Assembly (NCBI RefSeq): GCF_900116365.1
Contig: NZ_FPAG01000007.1
Coordinates: 62,001-126,000 of the forward strand
Length of the DNA: 64,000 nucleotides
Source: Zhouia amylolytica
GTDB taxonomy: Bacteria > Bacteroidota > Bacteroidia > Flavobacteriales > Flavobacteriaceae
Reading direction: 5' to 3'
The position numbers and the translations under genes are program-made. Positions 8,517 through 18,219 of the stretch are shown here, piece by piece; the stretch's first letter is position 1; every line of letters starts with the position of its first letter. The notes under the pieces are model-generated. The model ran no database searches. It was given only the letters and a program-made list of their open reading frames with translations, and was not told the origin of the DNA.

Positions 8517-10133
8517 CTACATGCGCTTTACGTTAATATAAAATTCAGAGGTCATAACTTTTAGATCGTCTACCCTTGATTTCTTTAGTTTTTTCCATCT
8601 AGTGGTAGGTGTTAATCTTTTAGGTTCAGATTGTAACGACACATCTACAGGCATGTTAAAGTTTGCTACATCAGCATTCCATCGGTACAAAATATCTTTT
8701 CCGTCTTGCTGAATTTCAAGGGTGGGTATTTTGGTATACCTAAGGTATTGATCAAATACGGGTTTTAACTTTAATCCTGATTCTTTTTCAAAATAATCTA
8801 CAACATCTTTTGTGCTAATAATTTGATGTTTAAAGTGTTCAGCATAGCTACGTAAAATCGTCCACCATTTTGTATCATTGTCAATGATGTGTCTGATGGT
8901 ATTAAGCATTAAAGCCCCTTTATAATACATATCTCCACTTCCTTCACTATTTACACCATAATCACCAATTATAGGGATATCGTTTTGGATCATTTTAGCG
9001 GTACCATTAACATATTTTTGCCCATCTTCATATCCCCATCTACATTCGGTGTATACGTTCTCAGAATAAGCGGTAAAACTCTCATGTATCCACATGTCAG
9101 CGATATCGGAAGAGGTTAAACTGTTTCCAAACCATTCATGACCTGTTTCGTGAATAATGATAAAATCCCATTTAAGACCCACGCCAGTACCTGACAGATC
9201 ACTGCCCATATAACCCTTTTTATATTTATTTCCATATGCTACGGCGCTTTGATGTTCCATTCCCAGATGAGGTGTTTCAACCAATTTATAGCCATCTTCT
9301 TTGAAAGGATATTGTCCAAATTTTTCTTGGAAACAATCCATCATAGGTTTGACTTCTTCGAATTGAATTTTAGCTTTATCAAGATTATAACGCAATACAT
9401 AATAATCGAGATCTAAACCTTTGTAGGTTTCACCAAAGTGTACATAATCTCCTATATTAAGAGCTACATCGTAGTTGTTGATAGGGTTTCTCACTTCCCA
9501 GTCCCAGCGGGTAAATCCATTACCCAGATCTTTATTTCCTTTAAATCTGCCGTTTGAAACATTCATAAGACCATTTGGTACGGCTACTTTTATGCTCATA
9601 CCTTCTTCGGGTTCGTCAGACTGATGATCTTTATTTGGCCACCATAAACTTGCTCCTGTACCCTGACATGCTGTAGCAATCCAATCATTTCCGTTTGCAT
9701 CTTTAGTAAATACAAAACCTCCATCCCAAGGAGCTCTTTTAGCTATGATAGGGTTTCCCGAATAATAAAATACAATACGATCTTTTGAACCTTTCTTAAA
9801 GTTACCATTTATAAAAACAGCATTAAATTCTCTTTTATAATTTAGCTGTTTTCCATGATGTGTTATGGAGTCAACATTCATGTTGTCAAACAAATCGATT
9901 TGAATTGTACTTAAATTTTCGTGAGGAATAAATTCAATTGTGTTAGATCCATTTATGAATTTTTTAGCTGGATGAACAGTAATATCTAGATGATATTTTT
10001 TAACATCAAAATTTCTTTCTGTTCTCAAAGAACCTCTAAGAGTATCAGCTCTTGTATATGCTCTTTGGCCTGTTAATACTTGCGCTTTAGAAGTTAAAAC
10101 AGTAAGAAAGGCAATTAATAATAATTTTTTCAT
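8517..10133 (-). CDS. Secreted M1 family zinc aminopeptidase
   Basis: Gluzincin exopeptidase that trims N-terminal residues from peptides, probably periplasmic or surface-attached. The start was moved to the ATG at 10133, which gives a clean signal peptide (MKKLLLIAFLTVLTSKAQ) and 538 aa; an in-frame ATG 84 bp upstream would put charged residues before the signal and overlap the carboxylase gene. The zinc site HETGHEW (His328, Glu329, His332) with the third ligand Glu351 in IHESFTAYSE is intact. GMEHQSA near 291-297 replaces the common GxMEN exopeptidase motif with His for Asn. The long ERAP/PepN C-terminal helical domain is absent, as in short bacteroidete M1 proteins. The gene starts 25 bp after the carboxylase stop. 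Confidence 0.9.
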   Translation of the reverse strand: MKKLLLIAFLTVLTSKAQVLTGQRAYTRADTLRGSLRTERNFDVKKYHLDITVHPAKKFINGSNTIEFIPHENLSTIQIDLFDNMNVDSITHHGKQLNYKREFNAVFINGNFKKGSKDRIVFYYSGNPIIAKRAPWDGGFVFTKDANGNDWIATACQGTGASLWWPNKDHQSDEPEEGMSIKVAVPNGLMNVSNGRFKGNKDLGNGFTRWDWEVRNPINNYDVALNIGDYVHFGETYKGLDLDYYVLRYNLDKAKIQFEEVKPMMDCFQEKFGQYPFKEDGYKLVETPHLGMEHQSAVAYGNKYKKGYMGSDLSGTGVGLKWDFIIIHETGHEWFGNSLTSSDIADMWIHESFTAYSENVYTECRWGYEDGQKYVNGTAKMIQNDIPIIGDYGVNSEGSGDMYYKGALMLNTIRHIIDNDTKWWTILRSYAEHFKHQIISTKDVVDYFEKESGLKLKPVFDQYLRYTKIPTLEIQQDGKDILYRWNADVANFNMPVDVSLQSEPKRLTPTTRWKKLKKSRVDDLKVMTSEFYINVKRM

Positions 10134-10158
10134 GAATGTAAGTTTTGATATTGAATGA

Positions 10159-11787
10159 TCAGACCTGGATAACCCCAAGGTTAAATTTCTTCTCAATAGG
10201 AGCATGGTTAGCAGCATTAATTCCCATGCTAATCCATTTCCTTGTTTCTAACGGATCAATAATAGCATCGGTCCACAATCTTGCGGCAGCGTAGTATGGA
10301 GAAACCTGATCATCATACCGCGATTTAATTTTATTAAATAATTCTTCTTCTTGCTCTTTAGTTATTGTTTCTCCTTTTTTCTTGAGAGAAGCAGTTTCGA
10401 TTTGAAGTAAAACTTTGGCTGCCTGAGCTCCTCCCATAACAGCTAATTCGGCACTTGGCCATGCAAAAATAAGCCTTGGATCATATGCTTTTCCGCACAT
10501 TGCATAATTACCTGCACCGTAACTATTTCCAATCACTACAGTAAATTTAGGTACCACTGAATTACTAACTGCATTTACCATTTTGGCACCATCTTTAATA
10601 ATACCACCATGTTCGCTCTTGCTACCAACCATAAAACCGGTAACATCTTGTAGAAATACAAGTGGAATTTTTTTCTGATTACAATTGGCAATAAAGCGTG
10701 TAGCTTTATCAGCAGAATCAGAGTAAATTACACCTCCAAATTGCATTTCTCCTTTTTTACTTTTTACTACTTTTCTTTGGTTAGCGACAATACCCACGGC
10801 CCAACCGTCAATTCTGGCATAACCCGTAATTATTGTTTTACCATAACCAGCTTTGTATTCTTCAAATTCAGAATCGTCAACTAAACGCTTGATGATTTCC
10901 ATCATGTCGTATTGATCACTTCTGCTCTTGGGGATAATACCATAAATATCGTCAGGATTCATTTTAGGCTTTTTAGCTTTAACCTTATTAAAACCTGCTT
11001 GATCTGCATCTCCTATTTTACTAATGATATTTTTAATGGTATCTAACGCATCTTTATCATCTTTAGCTTTATAATCAGTAACTCCGCTGATCTCAGAATG
11101 AGTTGTAGCACCTCCGAGAGTTTCATTATCAATGGTTTCACCGATGGCTGCCTTAACCAGGTAACTACCTGCCAAGAAAATACTGCCAGTCTTTTCTACG
11201 ATAAGAGCTTCATCACTCATTATAGGTAAATATGCACCTCCGGCAACACAACTTCCCATTACAGCTGCTATTTGAGTAATTCCCATACTACTCATAATAG
11301 CATTATTTCTAAATATTCTGCCAAAATGTTCCTTATCAGGAAAGATTTCGTCTTGCATAGGAAGGTATACGCCCGCACTATCCACAAGATAAATGATAGG
11401 TAATCTATTATCCATGGCAATTTCCTGAGCTCTTAAATTCTTTTTACCTGTAATTGGAAACCAGGCTCCTGCCTTCACAGTGGCATCATTGGCTACCACA
11501 ATACATTGCTTATCCTGGATATACCCAACTTTGACGACAACCCCCCCAGATGGGCATCCACCATGCTCCTTATACATACCATTACCTGCCAGGGCTCCTA
11601 TTTCTATAGACTCTTTATCCTTGTCTAGAAGGTAATCAATGCGCTCTCTGGCTGTTAACTTCCCTTCTTTATGTAGTTTTTCAATTCTTTTGGCTCCACC
11701 TCCTAATTTAATCTTTGCCAGTTTATTTCTTAAATCAGAAGCTAATAACTTATTATGATCTTCGTTTTTATTGAAGTTTAAATCCAT
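10159..11787 (-). CDS. Acyl-CoA carboxylase carboxyltransferase (beta) subunit
   Basis: Carboxyltransferase half of a biotin-dependent acyl-CoA carboxylase, moving CO2 from biotin to an acyl-CoA. The ATG at 11787 (MDLNFNKNEDHN, 542 aa) is preferred over an upstream start 51 bp earlier. The crotonase-like N-domain has GGCPSGGVVVKVGYI, VDSAGVYLPMQ and the oxyanion-type GSCVAGGAYLP. The C-domain has QDVTGFMVGS and GNSYGAGNYAMCG. The segment PDKEHFGRIFRNNAIMSS and the length resemble methylcrotonyl-CoA carboxylase beta (leucine breakdown) more than propionyl-CoA carboxylase. No biotinylated alpha subunit is in the window, so the substrate stays uncertain. It is divergent from the CAL67264 gene across a 157-bp spacer. 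Confidence 0.88.
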   Translation of the reverse strand: MDLNFNKNEDHNKLLASDLRNKLAKIKLGGGAKRIEKLHKEGKLTARERIDYLLDKDKESIEIGALAGNGMYKEHGGCPSGGVVVKVGYIQDKQCIVVANDATVKAGAWFPITGKKNLRAQEIAMDNRLPIIYLVDSAGVYLPMQDEIFPDKEHFGRIFRNNAIMSSMGITQIAAVMGSCVAGGAYLPIMSDEALIVEKTGSIFLAGSYLVKAAIGETIDNETLGGATTHSEISGVTDYKAKDDKDALDTIKNIISKIGDADQAGFNKVKAKKPKMNPDDIYGIIPKSRSDQYDMMEIIKRLVDDSEFEEYKAGYGKTIITGYARIDGWAVGIVANQRKVVKSKKGEMQFGGVIYSDSADKATRFIANCNQKKIPLVFLQDVTGFMVGSKSEHGGIIKDGAKMVNAVSNSVVPKFTVVIGNSYGAGNYAMCGKAYDPRLIFAWPSAELAVMGGAQAAKVLLQIETASLKKKGETITKEQEEELFNKIKSRYDDQVSPYYAAARLWTDAIIDPLETRKWISMGINAANHAPIEKKFNLGVIQV

Positions 11788-11884
11788 AGTTCTTTTTAGT
11801 ATGTTTGCGCTAAAATACAAAATAGGCTTATATATCATTCGATAATATTTGCTTAAATTGTACGACCTTTGTAGCGTTATAAAA

Positions 11885-11915
11885 TTGCTACACGTGCAGT
11901 AATCATTACATTTTG
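11885..11915 (+). promoter_or_regulatory. Flavobacterial-type promoter for the CAL67264-ettA unit
   Basis: TTG at 11885-11887, a 19-nt spacer, then TACATTTTG at 11907-11915, close to the Bacteroidota sigma-A pattern TTG-N(17-23)-TAnnTTTG (one extra T). It lies about 30 bp before the ATG at 11945. Confidence 0.55.
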
Positions 11916-11944
11916 CACAAAATTTTAAAACAGAACGGATTATT

Positions 11945-12127
11945 ATGGGTATGAATAAGAATACGGTATTGGCATGGGCAACTTTTATAATGATTATCGT
12001 AGGGATATCGCTAATTGCATTAGGCGCATTTCGTTACGATGATGTAGCAGGATGGGGGTTTGCCTCTGTAGGAATTGGGTTCTTTGCAATTGCCTGGGTC
12101 TTTAATGCCCTTAAGGGACGTGTATAA
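11945..12127 (+). CDS. CAL67264 family membrane protein
   Basis: A 60-aa protein with two TM segments (about residues 9-27 and 36-54) joined by the loop FRYDDVAGWGF. It matches the small flavobacterial family named after a Gramella protein, which typically sits directly before ettA, as here (28 bp gap). Function is unknown. The conserved linkage with a ribosome-associated ABC-F ATPase suggests shared expression rather than proven interaction. An alternative start two codons downstream (second Met) is possible. Confidence 0.8.
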   Translation: MGMNKNTVLAWATFIMIIVGISLIALGAFRYDDVAGWGFASVGIGFFAIAWVFNALKGRV

Positions 12128-12155
12128 AATTTTAAAGAATTAACTATAAATAAAT

Positions 12156-13850
12156 ATGTCAGACGATAAGAAAGTCATCTTTTCGATGAATAAGGTCAGT
12201 AAGACCTATCAAAGTACCAATAAGCAAGTACTTAAAGATATCTATTTAAGCTTCTTTTATGGAGCAAAAATTGGGATTCTGGGGCTTAATGGTTCTGGTA
12301 AATCAACATTATTAAAAATTATTGCTGGTGTTGAAAAGAATTATCAGGGAGATGTGGTTTTCTCGCCAGGATACTCTGTGGGTTATCTTGAACAGGAGCC
12401 AAAATTAGATGAAGAAAAGACAGTTATAGAAATTGTGAAAGAAGGGGCTGCTGAAACTGTTGCCGTTTTAGATGAATACAATAAAATAAATGATATGTTC
12501 GGCCTTCCTGAAGTTTATGAAGACGCAGATAAAATGCAGAAACTGATGGACAAGCAGGCGGTACTTCAAGATAAGATTGATGCCCTTGGTGCCTGGGAAC
12601 TCGACAATAAGCTAGAAGTGGCTATGGACGCTTTGCGTACACCCGATCCGGATACTCCGATTAAGGTGTTATCAGGGGGTGAAAGGCGCAGAGTTGCTTT
12701 GTGTCGACTTTTATTACAACAACCAGACGTTCTATTATTAGATGAGCCTACCAACCACCTCGATGCAGAATCAGTTCTTTGGCTGGAACAACATTTACAG
12801 CAATATAAAGGAACAGTGATTGCCGTAACCCACGATCGCTATTTTTTAGATAATGTTGCCGGGTGGATATTAGAACTGGATAGAGGAGAAGGAATCCCTT
12901 GGAAAGGGAACTATTCATCCTGGTTAGATCAAAAGGCGAAACGTTTGGCTCAGGAACAAAAACAGGCCTCTAAGCGACAAAAAACACTTGAACGAGAATT
13001 GGAATGGGTTCGAATGGCTCCTAAAGGACGTCAGGCAAAACAAAAAGCCCGTCTAAATAATTATGATAAATTATTAAATGAAGATCAAAGAAAGCTTGAA
13101 GAAAAATTAGAGATTTATATCCCTAATGGTCCGCGCTTGGGTACTAATGTCATCGAAGCAAAAGGAGTGGCTAAAGCTTTTGGTGATAAGTTATTATACG
13201 AAGATCTTAATTTTACCCTACCACAGGCAGGTATCGTTGGTATAATTGGTCCAAATGGAGCTGGTAAAACCACCATCTTTAGAATGATAATGGGAGAAGA
13301 AACTCCGGATAAAGGAACTTTTGAAGTGGGTGAAACCGCCAAAATAGCCTACGTAGATCAATCTCATAAAGATATTGATCCTGAAAAATCTATTTGGGAA
13401 AACTTTTCAGAAGGTCAGGAATTAATAATGATGGGGGGAAAGCAAGTGAATTCAAGGGCTTATTTGAGTCGATTTAACTTTTCGGGAAGTGAACAAAATA
13501 AAAAGGTAGCAACATTATCAGGAGGGGAACGCAACAGATTGCATTTAGCAATGACGTTAAAAGAAGAAGGAAATGTTCTCTTACTCGATGAGCCTACCAA
13601 TGATCTTGATGTGAATACTTTACGAGCGCTGGAAGAAGGTTTGGAAAATTTTGCAGGATGTGCTGTAGTAATTTCTCACGATAGATGGTTCTTAGATCGT
13701 ATTTGTACACATATATTAGCCTTCGAAGGAGATTCACAAGTTTATTTCTTTGAAGGAAGTTTCTCGGAATACGAAGAAAATAAAAGAAAACGATTAGGTG
13801 CAGATGTAACGCCTAAACGAATTAAGTATAAAAAATTAATAAGAGATTAA
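12156..13850 (+). CDS. ettA: Energy-dependent translational throttle protein EttA (ABC-F)
   Basis: Cytosolic ABC-F ATPase that binds the ribosomal E site and gates the first elongation step according to ATP/ADP. The 564 aa carry two complete nucleotide-binding domains. NBD1 has Walker A GLNGSGKST, signature LSGGERRRVALCRLL and Walker [18 protein letters not shown]2 has Walker A GPNGAGKTT, signature LSGGERNRLHLAM and [12 protein letters not shown]. An arm-like insert lies in NBD1 and a basic linker (APKGRQAKQKARL) between the domains, which fits EttA better than Uup or YbiT. Length equals the family norm (about 555-565 aa). It is cotranscribed with the 60-aa membrane gene and ends at a strong terminator. 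Confidence 0.95.
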   Translation: MSDDKKVIFSMNKVSKTYQSTNKQVLKDIYLSFFYGAKIGILGLNGSGKSTLLKIIAGVEKNYQGDVVFSPGYSVGYLEQEPKLDEEKTVIEIVKEGAAETVAVLDEYNKINDMFGLPEVYEDADKMQKLMDKQAVLQDKIDALGAWELDNKLEVAMDALRTPDPDTPIKVLSGGERRRVALCRLLLQQPDVLLLDEPTNHLDAESVLWLEQHLQQYKGTVIAVTHDRYFLDNVAGWILELDRGEGIPWKGNYSSWLDQKAKRLAQEQKQASKRQKTLERELEWVRMAPKGRQAKQKARLNNYDKLLNEDQRKLEEKLEIYIPNGPRLGTNVIEAKGVAKAFGDKLLYEDLNFTLPQAGIVGIIGPNGAGKTTIFRMIMGEETPDKGTFEVGETAKIAYVDQSHKDIDPEKSIWENFSEGQELIMMGGKQVNSRAYLSRFNFSGSEQNKKVATLSGGERNRLHLAMTLKEEGNVLLLDEPTNDLDVNTLRALEEGLENFAGCAVVISHDRWFLDRICTHILAFEGDSQVYFFEGSFSEYEENKRKRLGADVTPKRIKYKKLIRD

Positions 13851-13851
13851 T

Positions 13852-13880
13852 AAAAAGCCCTGCGATCGCAGGGCTTTTTT
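13852..13880 (+). terminator. Terminator after ettA
   Basis: Palindrome AAAAAGCCCTGC-GATC-GCAGGGCTTTTTT immediately after the ettA stop, with a GC-rich core and a T run. Confidence 0.9.
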
Positions 13881-13955
13881 ATTCTTTACAAAAAGTTAAA
13901 AATTACACCAGATCAAGTTGTAATAATTATTTTAGCGAGCAAATTAAATTAATTC

Positions 13956-15134
13956 ATGATGTATATAAAAAGATCTCTTCTATCCGTGATGCTACTAGCT
14001 TCAGTAACATTATCGGCTCAAGATGATTTAATTAAATCTCTCGAGGGAAATAAAAGTATTAAAGCTACGGAAGGATTTCAGTTTACCCCCGTGATCAATC
14101 TGGAAACTACTTCTGTGAAAAATCAAGGAAGTAGTGGTACCTGTTGGAGTTATTCCGGAAATTCATTTTTGGAAACCGAAATGATTAGAATGGGTAAACA
14201 ACCTGTTGATCTCGCAGAGATTTATACTGCCAGATGTACATATATCGAAAAAGCTATTAACTATGTACGTATGCACGGTAATTTAGGCTGGGGAGATGGA
14301 GGAGAACTTCATGACGTGGTTAATATCTATAAAAAATACGGAGCTTTGCCTCAGGAAGTTTATGACGGATTAAACTATGGAACCGACATCAATAAGTTTG
14401 GTGAAATGCAAGCTGCTCTAAAAGGGTTTTTAGATGGCATTGTTCAAAATAAGAATGGCAAATTAACTCCAAATTGGTTGAGTGCATTTACTGCGGCCCT
14501 CGATAGTTACTTAGGTGAAATTCCGGAAGAATTTGAATATCAGGGTAAAACATATACCCCTCAAACATTCGCAGAAGAAGTAGTAGGAGTAAAGGCAGAT
14601 GACTATATCGAAATGGTTTCTTATTCAGATCAGCCGTTGTATAAAGATGTATTTATGGCAGTACCTGATAACTGGAGTTTCGATACGGCTTATAATGTAG
14701 CCATGAATGACATAACGAAAACAATAGACAACGCCCTTAAGAATGGATACAGTGTAGGTTGGGCTACCGATGTAAGTGAAAAATATTTTAGCTGGAAAAA
14801 CGGGATCGCCTATTTACCGGAACTTGATTACACTCACATGACCAGTGAAGAACGTCAAGCTATGTTTTCAGGACCAAAACCAGAACTTGATGTTACAGCT
14901 GAAATGAGACAACAGGCATTTGATGACTACACAACCACAGACGATCATGCTATGCAAATTGTTGGGGTAGTAAAAGATCAAAATGGAAAAGAATATTATA
15001 TTGTTAAAAATTCTTGGGGAGTAAGTAATGATTATAACGGATATTTATATGTCACCAAAGAATTTGTCAAATATAAAACGACCGCTCTTTTAGTGCACAA
15101 GGATGCAGTTCCGAAAAATATTTTAAAGAGTTAA
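13956..15134 (+). CDS. Secreted C1 (papain/bleomycin-hydrolase-like) cysteine peptidase
   Basis: Exported cysteine peptidase of 392 aa with a signal peptide ending near ASVTLSAQ (residue 22). The papain triad is visible: Cys63 in SSGTCWSYSG, His331 in DDHAMQIVG and Asn352 in VKNSWG, with the oxyanion-helping Gln57 in KNQG. The architecture, with a large insert between Cys and His, resembles aminopeptidase C/bleomycin hydrolase, but the export signal is a bacteroidete variant. Two adjacent ATGs (13956 and 13959) could start it. It stands alone between two terminators. Confidence 0.9.
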   Translation: MMYIKRSLLSVMLLASVTLSAQDDLIKSLEGNKSIKATEGFQFTPVINLETTSVKNQGSSGTCWSYSGNSFLETEMIRMGKQPVDLAEIYTARCTYIEKAINYVRMHGNLGWGDGGELHDVVNIYKKYGALPQEVYDGLNYGTDINKFGEMQAALKGFLDGIVQNKNGKLTPNWLSAFTAALDSYLGEIPEEFEYQGKTYTPQTFAEEVVGVKADDYIEMVSYSDQPLYKDVFMAVPDNWSFDTAYNVAMNDITKTIDNALKNGYSVGWATDVSEKYFSWKNGIAYLPELDYTHMTSEERQAMFSGPKPELDVTAEMRQQAFDDYTTTDDHAMQIVGVVKDQNGKEYYIVKNSWGVSNDYNGYLYVTKEFVKYKTTALLVHKDAVPKNILKS

Positions 15135-15136
15135 AT

Positions 15137-15166
15137 AAAAGCCTGGAATTTTCCAGGCTTTTTTAA
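15137..15166. terminator. Bidirectional terminator between convergent genes
   Basis: Perfect 12-bp stem (AAAAGCCTGGAA at 15137-15148 with 15151-15162) and a 2-nt gap, with A run on one side and T run on the other. It serves the C1 peptidase (+) and the MBL hydrolase (-), whose stop codon lies at its edge. Confidence 0.9.
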
Positions 15167-15897
15167 TACCATTTTCGCAATCGTACATCAATGTTATTGT
15201 TTTTATCATTTACCTTCTTTTTAAAAAGGTTGATATCACTTACATCTGGTCTCCCTCTGTAATGATAAGGATAGATAATTTTTGGTTGAAATTCAAGAAC
15301 AGCATCAGCTGCTTGCTCTATATTCATCGTATAGGGTAGATTCATGCAAACAAACGCAACATCGATATCATTCAAACTTCTCATTTCCGGGATGTCTTCT
15401 GTATCCCCACTTACATATATACGAGTGTTATTGAGTGAAATAATATAACCATTACCAACACCTTTTTTGTGTCTTGCGGTTTCATCATGAGGTAAGTTAT
15501 ACATAGGAAGGGCTGTAACAGATATCTCCTTAATTTGCTTCTTATTTCCATTGTTAAGTATTACTAATTGGTTTTTATATCTGGATGGTATTTTTTTAGC
15601 GACCGCTTCTGGCACAATAAAGGTTGCATGTGCTGTATTTAAAACCTCGAGCGTGTTTAAATCTAAATGATCACCATGAGTATGGGTAATTAAAATAAGG
15701 TCGGGATCTGAAATACCTTTAAATTTTTCAATTCCTCCATGAGGATCAACGTAGATGGTACTTTCATTATAGTCAAAAACAACAGAACCATGATAAACAG
15801 GGAAAATAGTTATACCATTAACGATGTCTGAATTATTTATTTGGGTAAAGCCTGATGAGGCATAGATAAAACAACCAATGGCAAGTATATATTTCAT
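15163..15897 (-). CDS. Secreted metallo-beta-lactamase-fold hydrolase (UlaG-like)
   Basis: A 244-aa protein with a signal peptide (MKYILAIGCFIYASSGFTQ) and the MBL metal motif THTHGDHLDLN at about residues 76-86. Further His/Asp ligands appear around LPHDETARHKKG, YVSGDTEDIPE and YPYHYRG. The arrangement resembles UlaG/YtnP-like members that hydrolyse phosphoester or lactone bonds, but the substrate cannot be assigned. It is a single gene, convergent with the C1 peptidase across a shared terminator. Confidence 0.82.
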   Translation of the reverse strand: MKYILAIGCFIYASSGFTQINNSDIVNGITIFPVYHGSVVFDYNESTIYVDPHGGIEKFKGISDPDLILITHTHGDHLDLNTLEVLNTAHATFIVPEAVAKKIPSRYKNQLVILNNGNKKQIKEISVTALPMYNLPHDETARHKKGVGNGYIISLNNTRIYVSGDTEDIPEMRSLNDIDVAFVCMNLPYTMNIEQAADAVLEFQPKIIYPYHYRGRPDVSDINLFKKKVNDKNNNIDVRLRKWY

Positions 15898-16020
15898 AGT
15901 TTTTAATTTAAAAATACAAAAAATTGAAAATCAGTTAAGATGTTCTTTATCGGTTAATAGTATAAAACCTTCAAGAAGATATAAATATTTCATAATATTG
16001 TATGTTATACAATTCGAATT

Positions 16021-18219
16021 TTGAGAACATACATCTGTTACATATTCTTCGTTTTATGCTGTTCTTTTTGGATGGAGGCTCAAGATTCAGAGCACCATTC
16101 AAAAACGCTGGATTCACTTACGAGAGCAGCAGAAAAAGCTCAGTTTAAATATCGTTTAAAAGAGTCCTTTGAAATTGCAAATAAGGTTGTAGATATTGCA
16201 TCAAAAGAAGAAAGACCAGATTACCTAGCCAGGATTTATAATGTGATTGGAATTAATTATGAAATAATTCTGGATTATACCAATGCTGAAAAAAATTACC
16301 AGAAGGCATTGTATTATGCCGAACAGGATAAAAACATAAAGTTTATTGGATGGATTTATAATAATTTGGGGAATGTATACTCAGACGGACTTAAAAATCA
16401 TGAAAAAGGACTGCAATATTACCAGAAATCTCTTGAAAGTGCTAAGGAAGTAGGAGATTCAATAGATATTTTAACCCCTATATTAAATATTGGTTGGACT
16501 TATATCGATGAAAATAAATTTGATAAGGCATACCCATATTTAATAGAGGCTTCCTCTTACATTGATCAAGTAGGAGATAAAACTAGTAAATTACAAATTA
16601 GTTATTTGTTGGGTAAATATTATTCCTCTAAGGAAGCCGATCAAGAAGCGGAAAAGAATTTTAATGATGCAATTGCTATTGGGGTAGAAAATGACTTTTA
16701 CCTGGACCTGGCCGAAGTGTATAAAGCATCTTCTGAGCATTATAAAAATAAAGGAAACTTAAATCAGGCATTTAAAGATTTAGAACAGCACAATTTTTAT
16801 AAAAATAAAGTTTTTGATAAAGATCGACTAAAGCAGTTAGAAGTTGCAAAAGCGAGATTTGATGCAGACGAGTATCGTCGGGATTTGGAACTGGCCAAAA
16901 AGGAACGGGAAGCCCAAAACCGTGTTTTAAAGAAATCCAAACAGCTTGCTTTATTTACTGGAATAGGTGTTTTGGTGTTATTCATTTTACTCATGCTCTT
17001 GCTTGCAAGTATTAAACATATAAAGCATATTAACAAAGAATTAGAGCTTCAAAATGTACAGCTTGAGGTCGCTAAAGAGGAAGCTGAAAAGCTTTCAAAT
17101 GTTAAATCTCAATTTATTTCAACAGTAAGTCATGAATTAAGAACACCGCTGTATGGAGTGGTCGGCTTAACTTCTTTATTGCTGGAAGAAGCGAAATTAA
17201 CCCAGAAAGAATTTCAATATTTAAAATCATTAAAGTTTTCAGGTGATTATTTATTAAACTTAATTAATGATGTTTTGCAATTAAGTAAAATTGAATCCAA
17301 TAAAGTGGTTCTTGAAAATACTAAGTTTAATATAAAACAATTAGGGAAAAATATAATTAATTCATTTGGTTTTCAAGCTGAACAGAAAGAAAACACCCTT
17401 GAATTTCGATTTGATAATGAAATACCAATTGCCATAAATGGAGATCCGGTTCGATTATCTCAAATATTAATTAATTTAATAGGGAATGCTATCAAGTTTA
17501 CTTCCAATGGTAATGTTGTATTGGCAATGAAACTCGTTTCGAAATCAGAAAAACATGTTGAGATTAATTTTAATGTGGAAGATAATGGTAAAGGAATTTC
17601 AAAAAAGGACCAGGAACAAATTTTTGAAAATTTTGCTCAATTAGATAGAGGTAATAATGAGTATCAAGGTACAGGTTTAGGATTGTCTATAGTTAAGAAA
17701 TTAATAGAAATATTTGACAGTCAGATTACTTTAGAAAGTGAATTAGGAAAAGGTTCAAGATTTAGTTTTACAATAAAATTCGATTACAATGAGGGAGATA
17801 TTATCGAAAATGTATATGAGGAATTGCCATCTATTCTTGGTTTCAAGAATAAGGTATTAATAGTTGAAGATAATAAAATCAATCAAATAGTAACGCAAAG
17901 TATTTTACAAAAAGTTAAGTTTAAATGTAAAATAGTTAGTGATGGTCAGGAAGCAGTTGAAATATTGAAAAAGGAACATTTTGATTTGGTACTTATGGAT
18001 TTAAACATGCCCAATATGAATGGAATGGAGGCAAGTAAGCTCATTCGGGAGTTCAATAAAAATGTTCCAATAATAGCTTTAACAGCATTGCAAATAGACG
18101 AAATTCAGTCTGATATTTTTGAATACGGAATTAATGACATTATCAATAAACCCTATGACCAGCATGAGTTTTTTCAAATTATAGTGAAAAACTTAAATAA
18201 AGTTCAATCCCAAACTTAA
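16021..18219 (+). CDS. TPR-containing hybrid sensor histidine kinase/response regulator
   Basis: A 732-aa membrane sensor. A signal sequence (about residues 1-20) is followed by TPR repeats in the periplasm (about 45-250), a coiled coil, one TM helix (309-331), and a cytosolic HisKA domain with phospho-acceptor His371 in STVSHELRTP. A HATPase domain follows with N box NLIGNAIKF, G1 VEDNGKGIS and G2 GTGLGLSIVKK. A C-terminal receiver has Asp660 in LMDLNMP and the acidic EDN. There is no DNA-binding or Hpt domain, so the output partner is elsewhere. The start is TTG: no ATG occurs upstream before an in-frame stop at 15982, and the next ATG (residue 18) would destroy the signal peptide. It overlaps the convergent acetyltransferase by 4 bp. 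Confidence 0.9.
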   Translation: MRTYICYIFFVLCCSFWMEAQDSEHHSKTLDSLTRAAEKAQFKYRLKESFEIANKVVDIASKEERPDYLARIYNVIGINYEIILDYTNAEKNYQKALYYAEQDKNIKFIGWIYNNLGNVYSDGLKNHEKGLQYYQKSLESAKEVGDSIDILTPILNIGWTYIDENKFDKAYPYLIEASSYIDQVGDKTSKLQISYLLGKYYSSKEADQEAEKNFNDAIAIGVENDFYLDLAEVYKASSEHYKNKGNLNQAFKDLEQHNFYKNKVFDKDRLKQLEVAKARFDADEYRRDLELAKKEREAQNRVLKKSKQLALFTGIGVLVLFILLMLLLASIKHIKHINKELELQNVQLEVAKEEAEKLSNVKSQFISTVSHELRTPLYGVVGLTSLLLEEAKLTQKEFQYLKSLKFSGDYLLNLINDVLQLSKIESNKVVLENTKFNIKQLGKNIINSFGFQAEQKENTLEFRFDNEIPIAINGDPVRLSQILINLIGNAIKFTSNGNVVLAMKLVSKSEKHVEINFNVEDNGKGISKKDQEQIFENFAQLDRGNNEYQGTGLGLSIVKKLIEIFDSQITLESELGKGSRFSFTIKFDYNEGDIIENVYEELPSILGFKNKVLIVEDNKINQIVTQSILQKVKFKCKIVSDGQEAVEILKKEHFDLVLMDLNMPNMNGMEASKLIREFNKNVPIIALTALQIDEIQSDIFEYGINDIINKPYDQHEFFQIIVKNLNKVQSQT

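Noticed and set aside
10134-10217. Longer N-terminus for the M1 peptidase starting at 10217
   Set aside because: It would overlap the carboxylase gene by about 59 bp and put basic residues ahead of a clean signal peptide; the ATG at 10133 fits better.
13852-13880. GATC/CGATCG-containing palindrome as a protein-binding site
   Set aside because: Position right after the ettA stop and the A/T flanks explain it fully as a terminator.
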